A stretch of DNA of 64,000 nucleotides from the NCBI RefSeq assembly GCF_019904175.1, contig NZ_CP061913.1:558001-622000 (forward strand). The letters run 5' to 3'. The stretch comes from Dactylosporangium vinaceum. GTDB taxonomy: Bacteria; Actinomycetota; Actinomycetes; Mycobacteriales; Micromonosporaceae. Position 1 is the first letter of the stretch, and each line of letters opens with the position of its first letter. Made by a program: the position numbers and the translations under genes. Of this stretch, positions 14,965 through 22,656 are shown piece by piece. The notes beneath the pieces are model-generated. The model worked only from the letters and a program-made list of their open reading frames with translations. It was not told the origin of the DNA and searched no databases.

Positions 14965-16070
14965 CGCTGGTGCCCGGGCTCAAGGTCGTCGCGGGCGACC
15001 GTGTCATCGACAACGGCTTCGTGCGCGTCGAAGGCGAGCGGATCGCCGAGGTCGGAGCGGGCGACCGGCCGACCGGGACCGCGGCGTTCGTACTCCCGGG
15101 CTTCGTCGACATCCACGTGCACGGCGGCGGCGGGGCGACCTTCACGACAGGCGACCCCGAGGAGGCGCGCAAGGCGGCGGGGTACCACCTCCAGCACGGC
15201 ACCACCACCATGCTGGCCAGCCTCGTCACCTCCCCGCCCGAGCTGATGATGGGTGCCACCAAGGCGTTCGCCCCGCTGGCGGCCGAGGGAGTGCTGGCCG
15301 GCATCCACTTCGAGGGCCCGTACCTCTCCCAGGCCCGCTGCGGCGCCCAGAACCCGGCCCACCTGCGCCACCCCGACCTCGCCGAGCTCGGCGCGCTCAT
15401 CGACGCCGGCGACGGCGCCGTCCGCCTGGTGACGGTCGCACCCGAGCTGCCGGGCGCCCTCGACGCGATCCGGCTGCTCGTCGAGCGCGGGGTCGTCGCC
15501 GCGATCGGGCACACCGACGCCACCTACGAGCAGACACTGGCCGGCGTCGCGGCCGGCGCGACAGTCGGCACGCACGTGTTCAACGGCATGGCCCCGCCCC
15601 ACCACCGCCGGCCCGGCCCCGTCTTCGCGCTGCTCGGCGCGGCCGGCGTGGTCTGTGAGTTCGTCGCCGACGGCATCCACCTGCACGACGGCACCCTGGC
15701 CTTCGCGACCTCGGTCACCGGCCCGGCCCGAGCCGCCCTGATCACCGACGCCATGGCCGCGGCCGGCATGCCCGACGGCCGCTACGACCTGGGCGGCCAG
15801 GGCGTCGACGTGGCCGGCGGCGTGGCCCGGCTGACCCGCGACGGCTCGATCGCCGGCAGCACGCTCACCATGGACGCGGCCTTCCGCCGGGCCGTCGGCG
15901 CCGGCGCGTCGCTCGTCGCCGCCTCGCGGATGGCCTCCGGCACCCCGGCCGCGGCGATCGGGCGCCACGATGTCGGCGAGCTCCGGGTGGGGGCGCGGGC
16001 CGACCTGGTGCTGCTGGACGCGGACCTGAACGTTCAGCGCGTCATGCGCGCGGGCACCTGGGTGTCGTAG
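14961..16070 (+). CDS. nagA: N-acetylglucosamine-6-phosphate deacetylase
   Basis: The product is 369 aa, typical for NagA. Metal-binding and catalytic motifs are visible: DIHVHGGGG (His52 and His54), HFEGPYLS with the metal-ligand Glu, AAIGHTDA, THVFNGMAP, DGIHLHD and ITDAMAAAGMPDG with the catalytic Asp. It removes the acetyl group from GlcNAc-6-P to give glucosamine-6-P for glycolysis or wall synthesis. It is translationally coupled to the ROK kinase by an ATGA overlap. No nagB follows, so deamination must be encoded elsewhere. The 3' end overlaps the convergent PAP2 gene by 37 bases. Confidence 0.93.
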   Translation: MTLVPGLKVVAGDRVIDNGFVRVEGERIAEVGAGDRPTGTAAFVLPGFVDIHVHGGGGATFTTGDPEEARKAAGYHLQHGTTTMLASLVTSPPELMMGATKAFAPLAAEGVLAGIHFEGPYLSQARCGAQNPAHLRHPDLAELGALIDAGDGAVRLVTVAPELPGALDAIRLLVERGVVAAIGHTDATYEQTLAGVAAGATVGTHVFNGMAPPHHRRPGPVFALLGAAGVVCEFVADGIHLHDGTLAFATSVTGPARAALITDAMAAAGMPDGRYDLGGQGVDVAGGVARLTRDGSIAGSTLTMDAAFRRAVGAGASLVAASRMASGTPAAAIGRHDVGELRVGARADLVLLDADLNVQRVMRAGTWVS

Positions 16071-16753
16071 AACGGGCCGGTCCAGTCGCCGAAGCGCCGC
16101 GGCAGCGGGATGTCGTCCCACGGCACCCGCTGCAGGACCCGGTCGAGCACCACGCCGACCAGCAGCCCGCTCAGGCCGTCGGTGAACCAGTGAAAGCTCA
16201 GGTAGGTCGTCGTGAACAGCACGATCAGCGGCACCACGATCCGCAGCGCGAGCACGTATCCGGGGCGCAGCACGCCGGCGAGCATGCTGGCCAGCACGCC
16301 GTAGAAGACGATCGTGTTGATGACGTGCCCGGACGGGTACGACATCCCGGAGTCGATCCGGAAGAGCTCCTCGGGGCGGCTGAGCACGTGGTTGCTGGGC
16401 GCGGTGCGGTCGGTCCACAGCTTGATCGGCCCGATGGTGAGGTACGTGATCAGCTCCGCCCCGATCAGCGGCAGAAACGGCCGGATCGTGTGCCGGGCCC
16501 GGCTCATGAAGAAGGCGGCGATCGCGACCATCGGCGTCAGCACACCCCCGCCCTGGCCGAGCAGGTTGCCGATGCGCAGCACGATGTAGAACCAGTACGG
16601 CCGGTGCGCGTCGGCGAAGTCGCGCACGCCGGTGTCGAGGTGCAGCAGCGAGGTCTTCGCGGCCAGCAGGATCGTGATGGTGGCGAACCCGGCGAGCAGC
16701 AGCGCGTCGAGCCACCAGCCGGCGGGCCGGACGGGTCGTAACTGCAGGCGCAC
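16034..16753 (-). CDS. PAP2-family membrane phosphatase
   Basis: The product is 239 aa from GTG 16753. A codon at 16813 would place a transcription terminator inside the gene, so a downstream start is needed; TTG 16759 is an alternative. It has about six membrane helices and the three PAP2 motifs: KLWTDRTAPSN, MSYPSGHV and SFHWFTDGLSG. Such enzymes dephosphorylate lipid phosphates such as phosphatidic acid or undecaprenyl pyrophosphate on the outer face of the membrane; the exact substrate is unknown. The gene converges with nagA and overlaps its end. Confidence 0.87.
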   Translation of the reverse strand: MRLQLRPVRPAGWWLDALLLAGFATITILLAAKTSLLHLDTGVRDFADAHRPYWFYIVLRIGNLLGQGGGVLTPMVAIAAFFMSRARHTIRPFLPLIGAELITYLTIGPIKLWTDRTAPSNHVLSRPEELFRIDSGMSYPSGHVINTIVFYGVLASMLAGVLRPGYVLALRIVVPLIVLFTTTYLSFHWFTDGLSGLLVGVVLDRVLQRVPWDDIPLPRRFGDWTGPFYDTQVPARMTR

Positions 16754-16778
16754 GAGTGGCAACGGTACCCGAACGCGC

Positions 16779-16806
16779 GAAAGGGCCCGGTCGCCCGGGC
16801 CCTTTC
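16779..16806 (-). terminator. hairpin terminator after the S1 protease gene
   Basis: A perfect 12-bp stem, GAAAGGGCCCGG / CCGGGCCCTTTC, with a 4-base loop lies 26 bases downstream of the protease stop codon on the reverse strand and upstream of the PAP2 start. Confidence 0.85.
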
Positions 16807-16831
16807 TGCACACATTCTCCAGATGTATCGA

Positions 16832-18073
16832 CTACATGAGGGAGCGCAGCTGCTCGGCGATCCGGTCGATCCGCACCCCCGAGTTGGGGCAGCCGCCGAA
16901 GTGGTGCAGCGCGATGACCTTGTTCGTCCGCCGCGAGATCACCGGCGAGCCGGACGAGCCGCCGTCGGTGTCGCAGTAGTAGGACATGTCGGTGCCGGTG
17001 GCGTAGCCGTCGTAGGTCGGGTTGCTCACCGCGCAGTTGCCGCTGCGCTCGGTGCTGTCCTCGGTGGTGATCACGGTCGGGGCGCCCCGCGGGTGCTGCG
17101 GGATGTACAGCTCCTCGCCCCGCACCGGCGCCCGGTCGTCGATCTCCAGGTAGCCGAACTGCTGGATCTGCGCGAAGTTCTTCACGCTGAACAGCGTGTA
17201 GTCGAGGATGTCGTCGGTCGCGAGCACCTGGTCACCCATGACCTTCGTCGGACGCAGCGTGGCACCGCCGCTGCACTGCGCACACTCGTAGTTGAACCAG
17301 ACCTCGGTGCTCTTGGCCTCCCGGGTCGTGGTGAAGCAGTGGTGGTTGGTCAGCATCCGGTTCTGCGTGCCGACGCGCCACGCCGTGCACAGCTCGACGC
17401 CGTTGATGAGCAGCCGGGCCACGGGCTTGGCGTTCGCGTAGGCCACCGGGTCCGACGACTTGTAGCAGGCCGCGTTCTCGGTCTCGTTGGTCCGCCCGCA
17501 GATGCTCTCCTCGTGCGGCGCCGCCGCCAGCTGCGCCCGGCGATCCGCCTCCGTCTTGGCCCGCTCCGCCGCCGTCTGCCCCCGCGCGATCCGGTCGACA
17601 GTCACGCCCATGCTCGCCAGCTTCGACCTGATCCCGAAGACGTCGTCGCCCGCCTTCACGACCCGCACGACCGCGCGGTCCCCGGAGACCGACATGGTCC
17701 AGTTGTCACTACCTTCAAGATCTTTTCGGGTGTACTCGTAATGCTCCGAACCGCCCGCATCGCTCACGACGACCTTGTCGGCGTCGTCGAGCGCGAGCCG
17801 CGAGAAGTGCACCTTCACGTAGTCGGCCCCGGCGTAGGTGAACGTCCGGCTGGCCGCCCGCTCGATGCTCCCGCCCGCCACGGACTCGAGTACGCCGGTC
17901 GGCTGCCCGCCCGGCTCCTGGAGCCCCGACACGTCGTGGAACAGCCGCAGCTTCGGCGCACTGGCCGGCCCTTTCGACGGCTGCGCCGAGTCGGAGGACG
18001 CCATGGCGACCCCCGCCCCGGTGATTCCGAGCAGGGCACAGACCCCGGCCACCAGCAACGACCTACGCCGCAT
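16832..18073 (-). CDS. secreted trypsin-like serine protease (lysyl-endopeptidase type)
   Basis: The product is 413 aa. A signal peptide (RRRSLLVAGVCALLGITGAG, then AMASS) is followed by a pro-region (about 35-190). An S1 catalytic domain follows, with His in MLTNHHCF, Asp in DDILDYTLF and Ser in DTDGGSSGSPV. Several Cys (SICGRT, AACYKS, ELCTAW, NHHC, ECAQC, GNCAV, YYCDTD, GGCPN) suggest disulfides, as in Achromobacter/Lysobacter lysyl endopeptidases. It should act outside the cell after pro-peptide removal. Specificity is inferred only from overall resemblance. The gene is monocistronic, with a terminator at 16779-16806. Confidence 0.9.
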   Translation of the reverse strand: MRRRSLLVAGVCALLGITGAGVAMASSDSAQPSKGPASAPKLRLFHDVSGLQEPGGQPTGVLESVAGGSIERAASRTFTYAGADYVKVHFSRLALDDADKVVVSDAGGSEHYEYTRKDLEGSDNWTMSVSGDRAVVRVVKAGDDVFGIRSKLASMGVTVDRIARGQTAAERAKTEADRRAQLAAAPHEESICGRTNETENAACYKSSDPVAYANAKPVARLLINGVELCTAWRVGTQNRMLTNHHCFTTTREAKSTEVWFNYECAQCSGGATLRPTKVMGDQVLATDDILDYTLFSVKNFAQIQQFGYLEIDDRAPVRGEELYIPQHPRGAPTVITTEDSTERSGNCAVSNPTYDGYATGTDMSYYCDTDGGSSGSPVISRRTNKVIALHHFGGCPNSGVRIDRIAEQLRSLM

Positions 18074-18426
18074 GAGCGCGTCCTTCCATGGGTTCGCAAA
18101 AGCAGAAGGAACGCCCGCCGAAGGTAGGGGTAAATCGGGCGATCCTGCCCATTCAACGACGCATGCCCACGCAAGGGATCGGATTCTCGCCGTGATCCAT
18201 CAACCGTCCCGGTGGTCCGATCCATACGGTTGATGCTTTTTGCCCGGGTCGCTACCGACCGTCCGCCCGTCGCCGGTCCGCAGCGCTCAGGGCAGAGCGT
18301 CCGCCGCCACCGCCATCTGGCCCGGGCGGCCGCCGAAGCTGGTCCGTGCCGCCGGTCGTCGAGCGCCCTTCGACGGTGCCCCCGGTCCGGACGCGCCGGC
18401 CGAGTCCCCAGGCCAGGCCCGGGTCG
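18074..18426. other. non-coding gap upstream of the S1 protease
   Basis: About 350 bases lie between the protease start and the end of the RCK-protein gene, both on the reverse strand. It presumably holds the protease promoter. I see no gene; the frames here are Arg/Pro-rich shadows of GC-rich sequence. Confidence 0.4.
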
Positions 18427-20271
18427 CTAGACGGTCGGGCGGCCGTCGACGGTGCCGCCGGTCTGGGCGAGCAGGTTGCCGAGGCCGACCCGGGTCGTCA
18501 CGACGGTGAGCAGGTCGTCGGCCCGCAGCACGTACGACTCCGGCGGCGCCCACACCGTCTGGCGCTCCCCATCGGTGGCGACCGCGAGCACCCGGACCTC
18601 GCCCACGTCCTGGGCCGCGGCGACCGGGCGGCCGTCGAGCTCGGAGCCGCCGCAGACCGGCACCTCGGCCAGCAGCAGCACCCGGCGGCCGACCGGGATC
18701 GTGCCGATGACCTCGCGCTCCAGGAGGGCGGCGGCGAAGGCGGGCGCGGCGAGGTACGACACGCTGCGCGAAGCGGTGATCCCGAACGCCCGCTGCACCC
18801 GATCCGCGAATCGGCCGTCGAAGAGGCGCAGCACCACCCGCAGGCCCGGGTTCAGCGCGCGGCTCTCCAGCGCCGCTTCGAGATTTGCCTGGTCGTCGGT
18901 GGAGACCACGACGAGGGCCCGGCAGGTGTCGACGGACGCGGCCCGCAGCGTCTCGACATTGCTCGCGTCACCGACGATGAACGGCACCCCGCGCGTGCGG
19001 GCGGCCTGCGCCCCGCGGGCGTTCTCGTTGCGGTCGATCACCACGACCGGCACGCCCAGGTCCACGAACGAGTGCATGACCCGGGTGCCGACGTTGCCGA
19101 GCCCGACCACGACGACGTGGTTCGACACCGGCTCGCGCAGCCGGCCAAGCGCCAGCGCGAGCCGGGCGTTGACCACCGCCTCGACGACCGCGGCCGTGAT
19201 GACCGGGATCAGCGCCACGTTGACCAGGCCCAGCAGGGTGGTGACGAGCTTCTCCGGCCAGTGCGACTCGAGGTCGGGGCTGGCCCCGGTGAGCTCGGCC
19301 AGCAGCGTCACGTATGCGGCGTTCCACCAGCTGATGTGCTTGTAATGGGCGATGACCGCGGTGCCGGCCGCGAGCATCGCCAGCAGCACCAGCGCGGTCA
19401 GCCAGAGCTTGCGGCTGACCAGGCTGCGCAGCGTCTGCAGCGGGCTGTGCAGCTGCCGGCGCCACCAGCGGCGCAGCCGGCTCTCGCGGGCCGCGGTGCT
19501 GCGCTCGGTCCGCTCGTCGCGGGTGACGACCGTGGCCGCGCGCTCGCCGCTGGCCACCGCCAGGACCAGGTTCGCGTCCCGCGCCGGGAGCAGCTCGGCC
19601 GACTCGTCGTCGCCCTCGTCGCCGGTGCGGGCCAGGCTGCAGACCACGTCCTCCGGCCGCACCTCGGCGCGGCGGGCCACGAACAGCGTGCGCTGCGCCA
19701 CCCGGACGTGCACCGGCGCGACCTCGCCCAGGGCCTCGGACACGAACGCCGGCGCGGCCATCTGGGCGTCGGAGAGCACGCGGACGTCGGCGAAGTTGCG
19801 CCGCACGCTGTTGCCGAGGCGGAGGTTGAACATGCGCACGACCAGCCGGATGCTGGGGTTGAGCTCCTGCGCCTGCAGTGCGGCGTCGAGATTGCCGATG
19901 TCGTCCTGCTTGAGCAGCGCCAGGGCGTCGGCTCCGGCCAGCTCGGCCCGCTCGAAAGCCTCGGTGTCCGGCCGCTCCGCCTCGATGACCCGGCCGCCGT
20001 GCTCGGCGAGCAGCCTGGCGATGTCGGGCCCGTGCCGGCGCTGGCGGCTGGGCAGGATCGCGGTGACGTGCACGCCGTACTGCACGATCAGCTCGGAGAT
20101 CACCCGATGCGCGATCGGGTCGTCGCCGCACACCACGACCCGCTTCGCCGGAGCGTGCACCACGTGCCGCTCGCCCTCACCGGCCGGCGCGATCGCCCAC
20201 GGACGGGTGATCGCCTGAACGCGTGGAAGGTTGCCCCGCAGCCGCCTCATCAGCCACGACTCGGACGTCAC
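18427..20271 (-). CDS. RCK-membrane-RCK potassium-channel-like protein with degenerate filter
   Basis: The product is 614 aa. An N-terminal RCK/TrkA-N-like domain (about 40-270; VVVCGDDPIAHRV, with a degenerate nucleotide loop) precedes a two-helix pore-like segment (about 288-395). A canonical second RCK domain follows (VVVVGLGNVGTRV, VVVIDRNE, IVGDASN, VVVSTDDQANLEA) with a TrkA-C-like tail. Where K+ channels have TVGYGD, this protein has TGASPD (near residue 328), so potassium selectivity is doubtful. It is probably a ligand-gated membrane protein sensing NAD(H) or nucleotides. Placing an RCK domain before the pore is unlike ordinary Kch/MthK channels and resembles double-RCK, CASTOR/Pollux-like designs. 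Confidence 0.82.
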   Translation of the reverse strand: MTSESWLMRRLRGNLPRVQAITRPWAIAPAGEGERHVVHAPAKRVVVCGDDPIAHRVISELIVQYGVHVTAILPSRQRRHGPDIARLLAEHGGRVIEAERPDTEAFERAELAGADALALLKQDDIGNLDAALQAQELNPSIRLVVRMFNLRLGNSVRRNFADVRVLSDAQMAAPAFVSEALGEVAPVHVRVAQRTLFVARRAEVRPEDVVCSLARTGDEGDDESAELLPARDANLVLAVASGERAATVVTRDERTERSTAARESRLRRWWRRQLHSPLQTLRSLVSRKLWLTALVLLAMLAAGTAVIAHYKHISWWNAAYVTLLAELTGASPDLESHWPEKLVTTLLGLVNVALIPVITAAVVEAVVNARLALALGRLREPVSNHVVVVGLGNVGTRVMHSFVDLGVPVVVIDRNENARGAQAARTRGVPFIVGDASNVETLRAASVDTCRALVVVSTDDQANLEAALESRALNPGLRVVLRLFDGRFADRVQRAFGITASRSVSYLAAPAFAAALLEREVIGTIPVGRRVLLLAEVPVCGGSELDGRPVAAAQDVGEVRVLAVATDGERQTVWAPPESYVLRADDLLTVVTTRVGLGNLLAQTGGTVDGRPTV

Positions 20272-20364
20272 GGGCCGATCGTAACGAAGATCAGCAGTTT
20301 CCGAAGGCCCGCGACCTCGTTGGTCCCGGCGAATCGCATTGTCGACCAGATGGGTTTTCGAGAC

Positions 20365-21534
20365 ATGAGGTCAAGCGGCACCAAGCCGGAGACAACGTCT
20401 TCGTCCGTGAACACCTGGCTTCGCCGGACGGTTGGGACCGTCGGTATCGCGGGCGGCATGTTGCTGCTCGGTGCCGGCGCCGCGCACGCCGATGACACCG
20501 CGCTGGCGCCCGGTGCGCTGGACGACCTGTTCTCGCCCACCGGTGGCCCGAACAACCAGTCTCTGCAGCTGCAGGCGCACAGCGACCGGATCGACACCAG
20601 CACCGAGTCGACGGCCGCCGGCAACCAGCGCACGACGTCGACGTCGTTCACCACGAACCGCGTCAACCGCCGGGCCGTCCCGAACATGCTCCAGGGCCTG
20701 CCGGTCTCGAGCCTGGTGCCGACCGACAGCCTGGGCCTGCCCCGCACCACGTCGAGCCGCCTGCCGAACCTCCCGGCCCTCCCGACCGACGCGGTCGCGA
20801 GCAGCGCCCTGCCGGTCGCCGGCCAGGCCCCGTCGCTGGCGAACACCGAGAGCTCCCTGTCCACGCTCCCGCTCGTCGGCGGCCTGACCGACCTGTCGCA
20901 GCTCGGCCTGCCCGGCGCGGGCCTCCCGGGCACCGACGCGCTCCAGACGACCTCGATCGCCGACACCTCCACCGCGTTCCCGTCGGTGCAGAAGCCGTCC
21001 CCGCGCAAGGCCAGGAAGGCCCAGACCGAGGCCCTCCCGATGGTCGGCGGGCTGCCGGTCGTCGGCGGTCTCCCGCTCCTGCGCGGCGGCGGCCTCCCCG
21101 TCCGCGGCAACCTGAACCCGGTCGACAACGTCGGCCTCCCGGTCGGCGGCGGCCTCCCGGGCGCGGGCCGCGGTGCCACCGAGGCCGGCGGCCTCCCGGT
21201 CGTCGGCGACGCCCTCCCGCTGGGCGGCAGCGACGTCCTGAAGAGCGACTCGGTCACCGGCGTCCCGGTGATCGGCGGCGTCGGCCCGACCCCCGGCGTG
21301 AGCACCACGGCTGTCGCCAACCGCCTGGTCCCGACCACCGGCGCCCTCCCGCAGGCCGCCAGCAACCTCCCGCTGGTCACGGAGTCGGCCGCGTACGCCC
21401 CCCGCCACGCCGAGTCGGCCGCCTACGCTCCCCGCCACTCCCAGACCGAGGCCCTCCCCGTGGTCACGGGCCTGCCGGTCGTCGGCGGCGTCGCCCAGGG
21501 CGTCCTGCCCTTCTTCAGCGGCATCGCGGGCTGA
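20365..21534 (+). CDS. exported Gly/Leu/Pro/Val-rich repeat protein
   Basis: The product is 389 aa from ATG 20365; ATG 20350 is an in-frame alternative and neither has a strong ribosome binding site. A signal peptide (NTWLRRTVGTVGIAGGMLLL, then GAAHAD) is followed by a Thr/Ser-rich region. A long stretch of degenerate repeats such as GLPVVGGLPLL, GGGLPV and TEALPVVTGLPVVGG reaches the C-terminus, and AYAPRH occurs twice. Similar GLPVVGGL-rich exported proteins are common and uncharacterised in actinomycetes. A structural envelope or spore-coat role is conceivable but unproven. It has no sortase motif and no C-terminal membrane anchor. Confidence 0.75.
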   Translation: MRSSGTKPETTSSSVNTWLRRTVGTVGIAGGMLLLGAGAAHADDTALAPGALDDLFSPTGGPNNQSLQLQAHSDRIDTSTESTAAGNQRTTSTSFTTNRVNRRAVPNMLQGLPVSSLVPTDSLGLPRTTSSRLPNLPALPTDAVASSALPVAGQAPSLANTESSLSTLPLVGGLTDLSQLGLPGAGLPGTDALQTTSIADTSTAFPSVQKPSPRKARKAQTEALPMVGGLPVVGGLPLLRGGGLPVRGNLNPVDNVGLPVGGGLPGAGRGATEAGGLPVVGDALPLGGSDVLKSDSVTGVPVIGGVGPTPGVSTTAVANRLVPTTGALPQAASNLPLVTESAAYAPRHAESAAYAPRHSQTEALPVVTGLPVVGGVAQGVLPFFSGIAG

Positions 21535-21564
21535 CAGAGCACCGGCACGACACTGCAGCAGCAC

Positions 21565-21603
21565 GAGCGAGGCCGGTCCCCCCGTGGTGGACCGGCCTCG
21601 CTC
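21565..21603 (+). terminator. hairpin terminator after the exported repeat protein
   Basis: A 15-bp perfect stem, GAGCGAGGCCGGTCC / GGACCGGCCTCGCTC, with a 9-base loop lies about 30 bases past the stop and is followed by a CT-rich run. Confidence 0.85.
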
Positions 21604-21818
21604 ATCTCCCCCCGCCCCCCGCTCCTTCGAGTCCCCACCCCTCTGATCCGTTCCACGAAAACCGCTCGGAATGCGCTGCCTCGTGCCGGACCTGGGCCGG
21701 GCCGATCACTCGCCGCACGCAGCCGGGGCAGGCACAGCGTGCGGCACACGGCAGCACAGACGCAGCACCACCGCCCGGCCGGCGCCGTGGCAGACCGGCG
21801 CCGCGACAGACCGGAGCC

Positions 21819-22304
21819 CTACTCGACCGTCTTGACGAGCTTCCTGACCAGGTTCTCGCGGGCCAGCCGCAGATTCGACCGCACCGTTGCCGGGCTCCGG
21901 GCGGTCAGCGCCGCGATCTCGGTCGGGCGGAAGCCGTCGACCGTCAGCGCCATGACCAGCCGCTGTTCGGGTTTCAGGGTCCGCAGGGCCTGGAGGACCT
22001 CACGGACCTCGGTCTGCGGCTCCGGTGCGGCGAACGTGCGCAGCTTCGCCATCTTCACCACCAGTGCCAGGTCGCGCCGGCGCCGGGAACGCTCCGTGAT
22101 GAGGGTGCGGATCGCGGCCTTGTACACGTAGGCCGTCCGGTTCGTCGCGCTCGGCCACACCTTGAGGAGGCTGAGCATCGCCTCCTGGGCGAAGTCGTCG
22201 GCGTCGGGGCGGCTGCTGCCGCTGCGCAGCAGGAACGCGATCAGGCGCTCATAGGTGGCTCCGTAGAACTCGGCGAACTCGTCGGCGTCGGTCTTTGGCG
22301 ACAT
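21819..22304 (-). CDS. ECF-like RNA polymerase sigma factor
   Basis: The product is 161 aa from ATG 22304 (GAGGAG upstream). It has sigma region 2 (DEFAEFYGATYERLIAFLL, RPDADDFAQEAMLSLLKVW, YVYKAAIRTLI) and region 4 (LQALRTLKPEQRLVMALTV, FRPTEIAALTARSPATVRSNL), the minimal ECF layout. It should direct RNA polymerase to a small set of promoters. No anti-sigma gene flanks it, unlike the sigma factor at 55474. The region 4 Ser-Pro-Ala-Thr-Val-Arg recognition helix is intact. Confidence 0.85.
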   Translation of the reverse strand: MSPKTDADEFAEFYGATYERLIAFLLRSGSSRPDADDFAQEAMLSLLKVWPSATNRTAYVYKAAIRTLITERSRRRRDLALVVKMAKLRTFAAPEPQTEVREVLQALRTLKPEQRLVMALTVDGFRPTEIAALTARSPATVRSNLRLARENLVRKLVKTVE

Positions 22305-22656
22305 GCACTGCTCCTCGTCGTTCGGGGAACGTGCGCGACCGTCTTCATCAGAATGGACTCCTCCCTAGGTCCTGGCCCCCGAATGTCTCCAAAGCGGCCG
22401 AAGGCCGAAGCCGGCCGCCAAGGGCACACGCGGGGTCACTGCCCGGACCGTCAAGCCGGCTCGCGCAGCCTCACCTGATTAGTACGCCCCGCCCCGCCCG
22501 CCGTGCAGTCCCGGCCGAGCTTTTTTCCGGGATCAGCCCGATGACCCAGCTCCAGTCGCGGTGCCCGGACATGCCAGCCCTCCAAATCCCGCCGCGCCGC
22601 GCGGCGAGTCACTGGAGTAGTGCGGGCGAGCGAGCCGAACGTGCAGCCGGAGACGC
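22305..22656. other. non-coding gap upstream of the ECF sigma gene
   Basis: About 350 bases lie between the sigma factor start and the end of the AAA ATPase gene, both on the reverse strand. It probably contains the sigma factor promoter. I see no gene or conserved RNA in it. Confidence 0.4.

Noticed and set aside
18346..20349. Forward open frame joining the exported repeat protein to an upstream region
   Set aside because: It lies antisense to the RCK protein gene, and the signal peptide marks the true start at 20350-20365.
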